The notes beneath the pieces are model-generated. The model was given only the letters and a program-made list of their open reading frames with translations. It searched no databases and was not told where the DNA came from. Made by a program: the position numbers and the translations under genes. 64,000 nt of DNA from Gautieria morchelliformis (taxonomy: Eukaryota > Basidiomycota > Agaricomycetes > Gomphales > Gomphaceae). The stretch covers positions 124,001-188,000 of the forward strand of contig WHVA01000164.1 in NCBI GenBank assembly GCA_015179125.1, read 5' to 3'. Below, in pieces: positions 33,151-44,062 of the stretch (position 1 is its first letter; the number at the start of each line of letters is the position of its first letter).

Positions 33151-34979
33151 GTGGGGGTTAGCTTTCCGTCCTTCCCAAGTTTGTTGGAAAGGTCTGAAGT
33201 GCTCTTCCAGGCATTGGTGTTAGAACCAGAGGCCTGGTTGTTGCAAGGTGCGGAAGTGTTGTTCCGGTTGCCGGAGTGGATCTGGAACTGTTGTTGTTGT
33301 TGTTTCCGGAGTTGTTGTTTCCGGAATTTGTCTTCTTCTTGTCTTTATCAGACTTCTTGTCCGAAGACTTGTCGTTCTTGCTCTGGGAGGAAGTTTCACA
33401 AGCAATCTCAGAATGTCTTTCCCAGTAGCATGAATCGATAGACTGGGCTAGGTTGCGGAGGTCGGTGAGGGTGGCAGGTTTTCCGATGCAGGCAATTTCA
33501 TCCTTGATCTGGGATGGCAGGCCCATGTAGAACTGGCGTTGGAGTGCGGCTTCTCCCCATTGGACTCAAGGAGCAAGCTGCTGGAAAGTGACAATGTATT
33601 TAGCTATCTTATGAGTGTCTTTCATACAAAGCTTATCGAGTTCATTTTCCGCATCGGCTTCCATATCAAATGGTCCGAAGTTGCTGCGGCATTCGGAAAC
33701 GAAATTGTGATAATCGTCAGCCCAGTCGACAAGGGCGAATGGATCCATGAGGGTGGGTTCAAAATAGTCGAGAGCCGTGCCTCGGAGATAAGAAAGGGCA
33801 TAGTGTGAAAGATTAAGAGCGGCTGATAGTGAAGTGATTTAGATTCAGACTTCAGTTTGAAGTCGAATCGAGTAGCTTTATAGATATGAGGATATAGAGG
33901 AAACACAGCTTGTGTATCCTCTCGAGCAGCAACTATGCAATTCTATGTGTCGCAAAATAACTATGTGGTTCAACGTGAGTTCTGATTGACTGGAGAATGT
34001 GGGTACACATGTTGAACTATTTAACTAGCTACGAGGTGTGCTGCGGTGCGAAGAGTGGAGGGGGAACGCATGGATTGACTGAGGCATCTGGACTCAGGAG
34101 TACGGTGGTCCGGAGGCAGCGGTAGCTAGGGGATTGGTCTATCGAATGGGAAGGGGTGTAGGTAGTCATAGGCATCAGAAATATGGGTTGTGATTTAGTG
34201 AAGAAAGTAATGTGGAAGATATGTAGACGTGTGGTTCAACGACTAGCTCCTCCATGGATCAGCGTCCCTCGGGCTCGGGCTGCAACTCGGGTTGGGTAGA
34301 TCCACGGGTATTGGGTCAGGGTCGAATCAGTAGAGTGATGGGAATGGTGTGATGTGTTGTGCGGACATGTGTGGGCTTGGGTAGACATGGGTGGTGCGAG
34401 TGGAAGTGTGTATGAGATGCAGGGCAACGTATATGCGGTGGTTGGACGGGTTGTGATGGCAGTGACGGCTTACTGGTATTTTTATGACACATAGTTGACC
34501 TTTCATTTGTTGTCAGGAAAGGCATCGGGACGATCGCGGAAGTTGAGTTGAAGCTGGACCAAAAAAGGCTGGAGCTTCTTGGGGTTGGAACCCTCAAATT
34601 GATCTGGTTCGTGGACCTTTGTCTTGGGGGGTGGAGCTTGGGCCTGACGCTGGAGTTGACCAGCCAGCATGGCTATAGCCTGTGCAAGATCCGGAACTGG
34701 CGCGGGCGGAACTGCGTTGGTGAGAATCGGAGGTGGAGGACCTCCTGGGGCACTGCTGGGGGGGCCGCCATGAGGGCCACCAGGAGGGGGTCCTGGTGGA
34801 GGTGGTGGTGGTGGAGCTGGGCATCGGAATGATGCTGCTGTTTGTTTGCTGCTGCTGTTCGACGAATTTCCGTCATAGTCAGGATTGTCATCTGGATTAA
34901 CGTCGGGAACTTCTTTGAAACATTGCGGAAGAACGTCGGAAAGCTCATCGCCGGCACGAGAGCTGCTGGATGGTTCCAT
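33151..34979 (-). pseudogene. Family B gag, split by solo LTR G
   Basis: ATG at 34979. The N-terminal part (34495-34979) is Ser/Asp-rich, then polyproline, then helical (AQAIAMLAGQLQRQ; FLVQLQLNFRDRPDAFPD). After the G insertion the capsid continues from 33803 (LSYLRGTALDYFEPTL) through WGEAALQRQFYMGLP to an Asn/Lys-rich linker. Stops at 34507 (NK-stop-KVNY) and 33567 (LAP-stop-VQW) fit CGA-to-TGA. Confidence 0.8.
33804..34489. repeat. Solo LTR, family G (686 bp)
   Basis: TGTGAAAGATTAAG to TTTATGACA, flanked by a perfect CATAG duplication (33799-33803 and 34490-34494) inside the B gag at KVNY-ALSYL. No other copy is present in the window. Confidence 0.85.
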
Positions 34980-35102
34980 GTGTCTTGGTGCTGCAGATAT
35001 AAGGTTGCCAAAATAAGAGAGAGCTTCGACAGCTCCTGCCCAAGCTGAAGTAGCTGTGGTACGAGGAATAGCGATAGTTATCAGGTGGGAATCATATAAT
35101 AC

Positions 35103-35819
35103 TGTTACGTATCGGAAATCCCACAGGTCGGAACTGCAAAGGACAATGGCTTCAACTTATGTGTTGCGCCACTGATGAACTACCGTCCTAAGTATTTCAG
35201 ATTTAACTTCCAGATGTCAAAGAAGGCGGAAGTCGAGAGTAAGGTCAAGGGTCAAGGGTCGGAGAACAAAGGTTCAGAAGAGGTGGAAGAGGCGGAGGAC
35301 AGAGGGTCGAGAGCAGAGGGAGACAAGACTAGCAAAACTCGCTGTGCTAAGAACAGGAGACAGTGCGAAGGGATTCACATATCGAAGTGGATTATCTGAT
35401 TGCAGAAATGGAGACATACATGAGGGGTTTTATACAAGGAGCAGAAGCAACAGGTAATAGTATGGTACTAAGCAAATTCCGGAGAGTGCGGGAATCGGAT
35501 AGACATACAGGGCAAGTAACTAATGCAGAACAAGGGGATGACAAGGGGGGTGCAGGGTAGGGTAAGTACAGTGGCAAAGAACAAGGCAAGTAAGTACAAT
35601 GGGCATCGGAACAAACGGAAGTATGGAAATGGTATCTTGCTGTGTTCAGGGTCGAGTACGGGGGCCGGTACCTGGATGTGGCCAGGGGTGCTGAAAGAAC
35701 AAGGGGTAGAGGTAGAGGGTTGTGGATGGTGTGGATGTTGCGGAAGTTGGAGGTAGTGCAGAGGTGACGTGGAGGATATGCGGAGGTGGCGGAGATGGCT
35801 GAGCGGAACAGTCATAACA
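35103..35819 (-). repeat. 5' LTR of the B element (717 bp)
   Basis: TGTTACGTATCGG to GTCATAACA, followed by ATCAG. In element sense the leader starts GTATTATATGATTC (35102 downward); there is no TGG-type primer site at the usual place. Confidence 0.88.
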
Positions 35820-35992
35820 ATCAGCGCTGGCATCGAGTCTGTGTTCCCCAGCAGGTCCTTCAATGACTTTGACTTCCTCCCCAGCGTCCTTCTCAAGGCA
35901 ACTCGGGCATGCTCATGCTCTCTACAGTCGAACAGGAAGTGGTGAACTGATTCGTCGGCCCTCGAGCATGCCAGACATAAGGTAGCGGCCAT
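35820..35992 (-). pseudogene. LINE C-terminal zinc region (right part)
   Basis: The minus-strand frame MAATLCLACSRADESVHHF then LFDC gives the Cys-Cys-His-Cys motif of LINE ORF2 ends. It continues through MPALIA across the B insertion into 25343-25275. 5'-truncated near 35992. Confidence 0.82.
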
Positions 35993-36323
35993 CCAAACTG
36001 AACTACCCTTAAGCGCTCATTAACCCTAGTTAACCCTATTACATAAGCGGCCAAAATCGGTAGTTCAGGTTTGGGGTTTAGGTATTTAAGTGTAACTAGG
36101 GGTCTAGACCCATGCTTTCGCACTGGGATAAGCCTGGGTTGGGTACAGTGCTAGGTAGAGACTGCCGGGGACCCATGGGTGGGTTGAAACTTAGACTGCC
36201 GGGTACCGGTGCCATGCAAATTACATAAATCTATTATGTAAAACACCCACAAGGACCCCACATGCAACTTTATAAACTCTGCCGGGAACTTCCAGGCGGC
36301 CAGTTTCTGTCAGGTCAGAGATG
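35993..36323. other. Unassigned spacer
   Basis: No coding motif. Contains the short palindrome GGGTCTAGACCC (near 36095-36106) and GGTACCGGTGCC. CAGAG at 36316-36320 is the left target duplication of the next C unit. Confidence 0.3.
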
Positions 36324-37635
36324 TGTCAAGATTGGTTTTTAGGCATTAATATCGTGTATTAGTGAACACAGCGAATGCCCGAATAACTTGTGCGAATAGG
36401 TATGCCGTTCGGCGAATAGATGAACCAATGAATGTTCACAAGGTAAGAGGGCTGCCTGAATGGGGCTCGCCCTATCTACAGTCGTAGCAAAATAGCCTGT
36501 GGTACTTGACGATGTAACGTGCAAGGTCTCACGAAAGGGCTGTCTAAGTTTCGACAATCCCTTCACCAGCGAAGGTGCTCCTTCGGAGCCCTTCGCCAAC
36601 AGCACAGAAAATGGTTCGAAGGCTAAGGTAACGAAGATGAAGTATGAGAACTCACCAGTGATGCCTAAATCCTCTGCTAGTCGAAGATAGAAGTCTCCAA
36701 GAGAAGGCTTAGGACGATGACCACAGCGAGGTCAAATTTGCACAAGATGAACGACGTATGATAATTGAACTGGGGAATATACATGCGAATGTAAACTACT
36801 TATATCGAATGTAAACTACTTATATCGAATGTAAACTACTTATATTGAATGCTCGTAAGATATCAGCGAATAGGAAAGAGGCCGTCACAAGTCAGGGTTG
36901 GATAGGGGTGTGCAGTCATGGTACTAGGGAGATGGAATAAACATACAATAGAGTGAGGGAAGAATGCGAACATGAAACGACGGAGAGTAAAAGGGGCGAA
37001 GGCACTTATGGACAAAACCATGTCTTGGGACCCGCATACATGCTACCCTGCACGGACTCTTGGTCTACTGGGTTGATCCCGCATGACCTATGGAAGGGGT
37101 GTCCTGCGAACACACTTTGACCATACGAACGCCCAATGGGGTTGGATTAAGAAGACGATGGGGTTAATGATGAACCATCATGCCGGGTGAATGGTATCGA
37201 TCGTATTTGATGGTGTGCCTGCTGGCGAATGATGCGAGCAGCGAATGGCCATTCGGCGAAATGCAAGGAAGGGCGAACAGAGGTGACATAGAGGAGGAGG
37301 GGTCGAGGTGGAGGGCGAAGCCGAGCGAACACTGAGGAGGAGTAGCGAAAGGGAAACTGGGGATACCAAGGTGCAGGAAATACACAGGTCATGACAATCC
37401 AATTATCAGAACACCATCGGAAGAGGGTCGAGCAGAGGAGGTGGTAGACCCAGTGATGATTGCCAAGTCAGCCCAAAGATGTCGATCGTGCGTTTGAAGG
37501 CGTGGCGATGGTAATTGGTGCGAACAGCGAGCATTGGTTGCTGAACATGACAATGGCGATCGGAATGAACATGGAAATGGGGTGAGAAATGGTAGGACAG
37601 AGCACCTGAGTATGAGGAATAAATGCGTCATGACA
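36324..37635 (+). repeat. Family C unit 4 (1312 bp, long form)
   Basis: TGTCAAGATTGG to GTCATGACA. The duplication CAGAG is at 36316-36320 and 37636-37640, with three extra bases (ATG) between the left duplication and the unit. It has a 20-bp tandem triplication near 36788-36846 (GAATGTAAACTACTTATATC). Long 3' form as in unit 3. Confidence 0.85.
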
Positions 37636-37640
37636 CAGAG

Positions 37641-38617
37641 CTGCGAGGTTTGGGTTCCACCAGTGCTTGGAATAGGGGGTGGACCACAACACAGGGACAG
37701 ACACATTGATGGTGGGTTGGATTGCAGTTGTGAGCCGGTCTATGAGGTCGTCAAGTTCAGGGGGGTGGAAGGGAGCGGGGCATTAGGGAGACCGGCCTGG
37801 GTGAGATTCTCAGTGAGCATCTGTTGTAACTTGACCCAGTGTGTGATCCTGAAGTTGCACCCTTGGGTGGTTTGACATCTGTTGAGCTCCATATCTATCT
37901 GTGTGTGGATGGGCAGATGGTCCATGGATGGGAGGCGGTCATCAGGGGAGGTGTCACAGGACAGAACACAGTGGGTTAGGTCAGAGTCTCAGAAAAAGAG
38001 GTCAAGGGTGGTCCACATTCAATTGGAGTCAGATTGAAAGGTGGGGGTGCCAGCAGGGAGTTGGAGTTCCATGTGGTGCTGAGCAAGCAGCTGCATGAAG
38101 AGGTCAGTGTCGCTGCATCTGCACCACTGAGCTTGCTCTGGGCCCGACCACAACAGGTTGTGCTTGTTGAAGTCTCCAGCACAGATGGTGGAGGAGTCAT
38201 GTCTGGTAGAGTGTGCTGAATGCCAAGATTGTAGGTGTAGGAGGGCTGTGTCCATGTCGGGGGGGTTGTAGATGTTGTAAATGTCAATATTGGTGTCCGC
38301 TTGCATAATTGAGAGCGCCATGATGACATGCCAGGCAATATGAATCTGAGTAAAGGAGTTGGATGTCAGTTTGGCTGAAATCAGTATAAGAGAATGAGCA
38401 AGGGTGTGGTCATCTGGATCCTGGAGGGGTATAGGGTGTACCAGTGCTGGGATGCTAGCGTAAGTTGGGACCTGGGGTAGATGTAGGGCTCTTGTATCAA
38501 TATCAGGTCCCAGTTTTGTGGGTCAGTAGTGTTGATGAGTGAAAGGGTGATGTCCTTGGAGTGCTTGCAGTTTTGTCGCTTTATCCATAATCTGCTGTGA
38601 GGTGCGTTTTCAGGCAT
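37641..38617 (-). pseudogene. LINE ORF2 endonuclease domain
   Basis: Start of a LINE ORF2 on the minus strand, ATG at 38617. Endonuclease (exonuclease-endonuclease-phosphatase fold) motifs: WDLILIQEPYI near 38500; IYNIYNPP; AGDFNKHNLLW (GDFN-x-H) near 38180; and DHLPIHT near 37915. Frameshift near 38390 and stops near 38020. It ends at the C unit (37635). The first gene of the LINE lies just upstream. Confidence 0.8.
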
Positions 38618-38663
38618 TGGGGATGGTGGGGGCGATGAGGGAGGTAGCAGGGATGTAGTTAAA

Positions 38664-40069
38664 CTACAGGTGGGAGGGGGTGAGGGGTGGGCGTTTGAGG
38701 GCGGCCCTCATGGCTTTTGCCCAGGGTGTAATCCGCATCTGCAGAGGTGAAAGGAGTATATGATTCAGATTTGCCAGTAGCATATTCATCCTTTTGCGCT
38801 TGCAATTCGAACGTGGCCTTTGCAGCCGGGCAGGCTCAGGTCCAGCTGGCATGCTCCCCCTGACAGTTGGTGCACTCGGCTTGTCTACATTGCATCTCTG
38901 CCCTGCAGGACATGGGCGGTCGTGAGCGCATGTGTGGTCGGCTGTGCTGTGTGGCCCGGTGCAGCGGCCGCATCGTGCCTCCCCAATACACCCCGTCGCT
39001 CGGTGGCCCCAGTCTTGGCACCGGAAGCATTGGGGGGGTCTTGGGATGTAAAGGCTTACGGTGCAGATGATACCTTCAATGACAATGCCGTTTGCAATGG
39101 CGGCATTGGCAGCGGCCTTGGTCTTGTAGCTGATCATTAGGGGGCCTCGCTTAGTCTTGTCTCGCGCTTCTGGACTGTTAAGCCAAGCTAAGTTGGCGAT
39201 TTGTTTGCCATCGGGCGCATTGTCCGCATTTCGCAGCTCAATGTCCTCAATGGCATCAACGAGGTCGTCCAGTTCAGACCAGACGTTGGTTGAGGCGTTG
39301 TGTACGACTACCGCGTAGGAGCGCTGGGGGGTAGTAGCATGAGGGTCAATGTGCTTAACTTTTCTGCATGGGCCCTAGCTGAGTTAGCGTCGTCTGCCGT
39401 CCTGAACGCGTTATATTGCCCACGGCGGACCTCGTAATGCCCCTCAACGGGTGGGGGGCCGGGGGGTTGACGTCGCCTTGAAGTAGTTAGTTATGAGATC
39501 GTTACAGTACCTTGTAATAACTTCCGGTGCCCATGTGTAGATTAGAGCGTCCTTCGCAGTGTTCTTAAGAGAAACAAAGATCTGTTCTCGGCGATCATTT
39601 TCTGCTTTTGCGCGGCAGCCAGGTTGACCTTCCCTCGAAGGCCTCGTTTGGCTGCGGAGGCATATGACGCCGCCATTGCTGTGGCGGGGGCTGCTGCGGT
39701 CGGGCTAGACGTGATTGCGTCCTTCAGTTCCTTCACTGCGCTTTGAAGATCGGTGCTTGATGCCTGTCTGTGGTCGCCGTAGAGAGTGGCCGCCTCGCGG
39801 AGTAGTCTGGTGATGGCTATAAGTTGCTGAGCCCCTTCCTTACCTACGTTCCAGGAGGACGGGCCACGCTTGAAGTCCCCGAACGACTCGAGCGCGGTGG
39901 CTAGCGCTGAGATGTCTTTCTTGTTATCTTCTGTAATTCCTTTCTGACTGAGTACTGCTACCGGGTTTCCCGGGTCTGGGGCCGGCGTTGGAGAGCGAGC
40001 GGGCATGGCCTGGTTCGGCGCTAAAATTCCGAGGCCACGCGTTGCAGGCGGAGCCGCGGCAGTGGGCAT
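38664..40069 (-). pseudogene. LINE ORF1 with zinc knuckles
   Basis: Minus strand; the likely ATG is at 40069. The N-terminal part (39542-40069) is Ala/Pro-rich with a helical region (DISALATALESFGDFKRG). After stops and frame changes (39150-39540) the end (38664-39137) has CFRCQDWGHRATGC and CGRCTGPHSTADHTC, paired CCHC-type knuckles typical of LINE ORF1 RNA-binding proteins. It ends 47 bp before the ORF2 start. Confidence 0.78.
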
Positions 40070-40280
40070 GTTCGAGGGTGTGCAGGTGTGTGGGAGGGAG
40101 GGGTGGAGTGGAGATGGTGTAAAAAAGGGGGTTGGGTGTAAAGATAAAGCAGAGTTAGCTGTCTTGGGCCTTAGGTCTGAGAGGCAGAAACTGGCCAGTC
40201 GGACCGTGGGAATTTTGGTTGATGGTGGTGGTATATGGGTCCAAGAGAGCCCTGGGTGTGGGTGTGGGCGTGAGCACGGG

Positions 40281-40485
40281 TGTACTGCCGGCACCGCGGC
40301 CCATCTAGTTAGTGAACAATCCTGTTACTGTAATTGGCCCGTTGTGTCAGAACGCGTGTACTGCCGGCACCGCGGCCCATCTAGTTAGTGAACAATCCTG
40401 TTACTGGCCTCGGCCCGTTGTGTGAGAACGCGTGTACTGCCGGCACCGCGGCCCTGCATCTAGTTCGTGAACAATCCTGTTACAG
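40281..40485. repeat. 76-bp tandem units upstream of the LINE
   Basis: Unit starts at 40281, 40357 and 40433 (TGTACTGCCGGCACCGCGGC), about 2.7 copies and nearly identical. They lie immediately upstream of ORF1 in LINE sense, the position of promoter monomers in some LINEs. Confidence 0.85.
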
Positions 40486-40974
40486 AACTCCGCCTAGCAC
40501 TTCAGCATCCATGTGTCCTGCCAATGAGCCAGTCTCCGCAGGAAGAGGATTAATTGGATGCGTAGCTACGAGGTAATGGTCAGCTTCATGCTGTAAATAT
40601 ATGACTATTGCACAGGGTGCGTCCATGGCTTGGGCATCATGTACATGAAAGGACATGGGCTGAGATATATAAATTTTCCCAGCGCGGTATCGCAATCTGC
40701 TCCGCTTTCTCCTCAACATCTGCTGCCGATAATTAGTTGCTGACGTATAAATATTTGGGTGAGTAAAGTGTAAATTCTCTTTCTCGGGATTCGGCACCCT
40801 TAAATTACAAACCTTAGGCTTTCCGGTGATACCAGTATTCAAAATATCCGCGAATCATTCTCGGCTCTCGAGGGGGATTGCGTGGTTGCGGCATGGTAAG
40901 TTTCGCTCCTATATCTAAATACTATATAAGAAGTCCATCTTACCTGTCCTATCAACATCCCAAGCTTAAACACA
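40486..40974 (+). promoter_or_regulatory. Upstream region of the aldo-keto reductase gene
   Basis: No gene. ACTATATAAG at 40921-40930, 45 bp before the ATG, is a plausible TATA box. The rest is unremarkable. Confidence 0.5.
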
Positions 40975-42457
40975 ATGTCTAGCGTATTGCAACCTCCCCC
41001 ACCTCCTCCCACCAAATTGGGCCGCTATCGCATTCTGTCTCCCAATGCGGGAGTCCGTGTCTCGCCCTTGCAGCTCGGCGCCATGAGCATAGGCGATAAA
41101 TGGACGGGAACCCTGGGCAGCATGAACAAAGAATCATCTCTCAAGCTACTCGACGCCTTTTATGATGCCGGCGTAAGTGCTCGACTTGTTCCCAATAATC
41201 GCGACACCTAACATAGCTATAGGGCAATTTTATTGACACAGCTAATGCCTATCAAGACGAAACCTCAGAGCAATTCCTAGGGGAATGGATGGAAAAACGC
41301 GGTATTAGAGATCAGATGGTCATTGCCACCAAGTACACCACAGGCTACAAGACAGGTGACAGTACCATCCGAATCCAGATGAACTATACGGGAAACAGCC
41401 ACAAGTCTCTCCACATGTCTGTCGAGGCAAGTCTCAAGAAACTCAGAACGACTTACATCGACATTCTCTATGTGCATTGTAAGTTATGTTCTCGCTGCAT
41501 TAGTAGGCAGGGCTGATTCATGCTCTTCTACAGGGTGGGCGTTTGACACTTCTGTGGAGGAAGTTATGAACAGCCTGCATAGCCTCGTCGTCGCTGGAAA
41601 AGTTCTTTATCTAGTACGTTGAATTATATCTATCGATTAATGCCCCGCTCACCATCAGCTTACTACCAGGGTGCCTCGGTGCGCGTGGATTTCACACTTC
41701 AGCCCGGAGATGATTGATTGATACTCGCTGAATGTCTTAGGATACTCCGGCATGGGTCGTAGCAAAAGCGAATCAATGGGCCAAGTGCCACGGCAAAACA
41801 CCCTTCTCCATATACCAGGGCAAGTGGAGTATTCTTGAGCGCAGCTTTGAGCGCGACATCATACCCATGGCGAAGTCGGAAGGCCTTGCTCTTGCGCCGT
41901 GGGGAGTTATGGGCCAAGGCAAACTGATTACGGACGAAGAAGAGAGACGTCGTAAGGAAAGTGGCGAGGGAGGTCGTACGTTTACAAGTTCGACTTGGGA
42001 ACGGACGCCAGATGAGGTGAAGGTCAGCCACAAGCTGGAGGAGATCGCCAAAGAAGTCGGCACGAAGCATATCACCGCCGTCGCCATTGCGTATGTCATG
42101 CATGTGTGTCCTTTCAGCGCTGTCGTTGCTGGCTAGGGCTAGCGTTTGACTGATCTCCCGGTATAGAAAGCGCGCTACGTGTTCCCACTCGTAGGAGGAC
42201 GGAAAGTCGAACATCTTCAGGCTAACTTGGAGGCGCTTGATATCAAACTTACACCCGCGCAGATTAAAGCACTGGAGGAGGTCCTACCATTTGATGCAGG
42301 CTTCCCGAACACCATGGTCGTGAGTATCAATGTTTATCTATACGTCCCAGTGGCTCACATGCATTCCCCACAGGGTGACGGTACACAAGACCCGGTCTGG
42401 GTGACATTGGGTGGCCACACGGACAGGTGGCCTGATGCACCCCCACTCAACCCTTGA
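40975..42457 (+). CDS. Aryl-alcohol dehydrogenase-like aldo-keto reductase
   Basis: NADPH-dependent oxidoreductase of the AKR9/fungal AAD type, expected to reduce aromatic aldehydes in the cytosol. Exons 40975-41172, 41223-41478, 41534-41613, 41670-41678, 41741-42103, 42167-42319 and 42374-42457 give 380 residues, normal for the family. All six introns (50-63 bp) have GT/AG ends. Exon 4 is a 9-nt microexon (Gly-Ala-Ser) needed to restore GASDTPAW. Catalytic tetrad: Asp and Tyr in [11 protein letters not shown], Lys in ATKYTT, His in YVHWW. Cofactor-binding residues are expected in [15 protein letters not shown]. No stop or frameshift. It is the only intact host gene in the window and has repeats on both sides. 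Confidence 0.93.
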
Positions 42458-43204
42458 TCTTGGGCGTTGTTACAGTAATCATGGAACGGCAGCACTTCGA
42501 TCGAGGACCCGTAGACACTTCCCTGATTGCTATGATGGTGATATGACAAAGCCTTGGATTGTGTGTGAGATAGTATGCTGTGATATTAAACTACCAGTAC
42601 TCCATGTCCTCAGGTCGTTCCCTACCCGTATGAGATTCATATCACCCATGATTCAGAGTATTTGAAAAGAGACGGTACGGTCCAGTTGTAGAATGTTTGA
42701 AGGCTAAGAACTACTACCCCGTCTCGAATGACTACTAGTAGAGCGTATACGGGTAGGGCTAGCAGAAACAGTTCGAGGTTTCGAGGTGAAGTCTCGAGGA
42801 GTTTTGAGTATACAGGCCAGCAAGCTGCACGGCACTGAGAGGGGGGGGACCCTAGATCAAGGAAAACACAGTCCCGGGACGTGCAGGCATCCAGCTCACA
42901 CATGCACCACGCCCAGCTCAAGCTTCGCCGGCCCCAGCCGCATGCAGGAAACAGCTCATGATAGGGGTCGATACTTAGTTCACAGGCCGGGCGTCACCTT
43001 TGTACCGAGTCGGCCGTGACCCCCCGAACGCTGCTGTATGATCGTCGCCGTCCGAGTCGTCCGCGACAGAATACGCGCGACCAAGATAAAAATTTACTTT
43101 CCTCATGTGTCACTAAACATATGTTTAAATCATCTTGTAATCATTGTATTCGTGTGTGTGCGTGCGCTCCATGCCCGTGTCATCTTCAGAGGACTTAGAT
43201 TGCG
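42458..43204. other. Intergenic region
   Basis: Downstream of the reductase. No coding evidence; short inverted words such as TCGAGG/CTCGA near 42775-42800. Nothing else supported. Confidence 0.4.
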
Positions 43205-43990
43205 GTCTAACCGACGAGGTTGAGACGCTGCGCAGTAGGCTCAAACACGTCGCGGCGTCTCCGGGGAGAGCGCTGTGACTATAGGATTGGTGCCGGAACA
43301 CCGTACTGTAAAATACAAGGAAAATTGGGAAGGGAGAACGGGAGGGTAGACGAAAGAAACACAGCGGTGGTGAAAAGAACACTTGAGACAATACAATGAC
43401 TTTTCCTTACTTATATCCGATAGAGAGACAAACAGGGGCAGGAGAGACACGCGTTACTAATACAGCCGGTTCTGCTCTGCGGGCTGCCCTGAGGCTGTCA
43501 ACGCACGAGCTGGTGCCTAGCCAACCGCGGACGGTTCACGAAGGCAAAGAGAGAAGGGAGCGCAGGCTGGCAGCTCGATGGTTAGATGCGTGAAAATCAT
43601 AGATTTAAACCACAATTAAACTCTCGGATTTTCACGCGGCTAATCAATGAGGCGTCGCCGAGTTGGCCAGCATGTGCTTGCCTCTCCCTGCCTTCGTGCG
43701 TTGACAGCCCCAGGACATCCCGCAGAGCGACTTGTAGCATTGGTGATACGTGTCTCACCACCGCCTATCCGTCGCCTGTTGTATAAGTAAGATAAATCCT
43801 TTGAAGCGTTTCTTTTAACCCACCGTGATCTCTTCGTGTCCCCTTCCACGGTCCCCTCCCTTGTAACTTTGTATTTTACAGTGCTCTGGCATCAAGTGTC
43901 ACTGGCATCAAATGTCACTGCTCTCCCCGAGACGCCGCGACGATTTCAAGCCTACTTACTGCGCAGCGCTATGACCTCAGTTGATTAGAC
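43205..43990. repeat. 786-bp fold-back (long imperfect inverted repeat)
   Basis: Arms of about 390 bp (43205-43597 and 43600-43990) pair along their length: GTCGCGGCGTCTC near 43250 with GAGACGCCGCGAC near 43928; TACTGTAAAATACAA near 43305 with TTGTATTTTACAGT near 43869; CTCTGCGGG...CTGTCAACGCACGA near 43477 with its reverse near 43690; GCGTGAAAATC near 43588 with GATTTTCACGC near 43628. Almost no loop. It may be two inverted LTRs or a fold-back transposon. Confidence 0.85.
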
Positions 43991-44003
43991 AATAATTTCA
44001 CAC

Positions 44004-44010
44004 TGGCGCC
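44004..44010 (+). other. Possible primer-binding start TGGCGCC
   Basis: TGGCGCCGATTG follows shortly after the right fold-back arm, like a tRNA primer site just inside an LTR. This would make the right arm the 5' LTR of a lost element. Only suggestive. Confidence 0.35.
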
Positions 44011-44062
44011 GATTGTTACGCGTGGCTCGAAAAGGAAATCCTAGCTTACAGCCATCGTTGCA

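Larger units (their letters stand above)
25344..35819 (-). mobile_element. Ty3/Gypsy family B, full-length chromovirus
   Basis: LTRs at 25344-26057 (3' in element sense) and 35103-35819 (5'). Target duplication ATCAG is perfect. Minus-strand order: gag, protease, reverse transcriptase/RNase H, integrase, chromodomain; then an antisense gene on the plus strand next to the 3' LTR. The polypurine tract reads GAAGGGGAGA on the minus strand (about 26061-26070). Solo LTRs of G, F and B and a C/E2 patch are nested within. Defective, with stops, a protease active-site change and an integrase deletion. Confidence 0.92.

Noticed and set aside
34548-34832. Gly/Trp-rich plus-strand frame
   Set aside because: Complement of the polyproline part of the family B gag on the minus strand.
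36021-36040. Two TTAACCCTA-like units resembling telomere repeat
   Set aside because: Only two imperfect units, not in tandem register; no array or subtelomeric structure around them.
40281-40485. Regular repeats as a CRISPR-like array
   Set aside because: Head-to-tail tandem units without unique spacers, in a eukaryotic LINE context.
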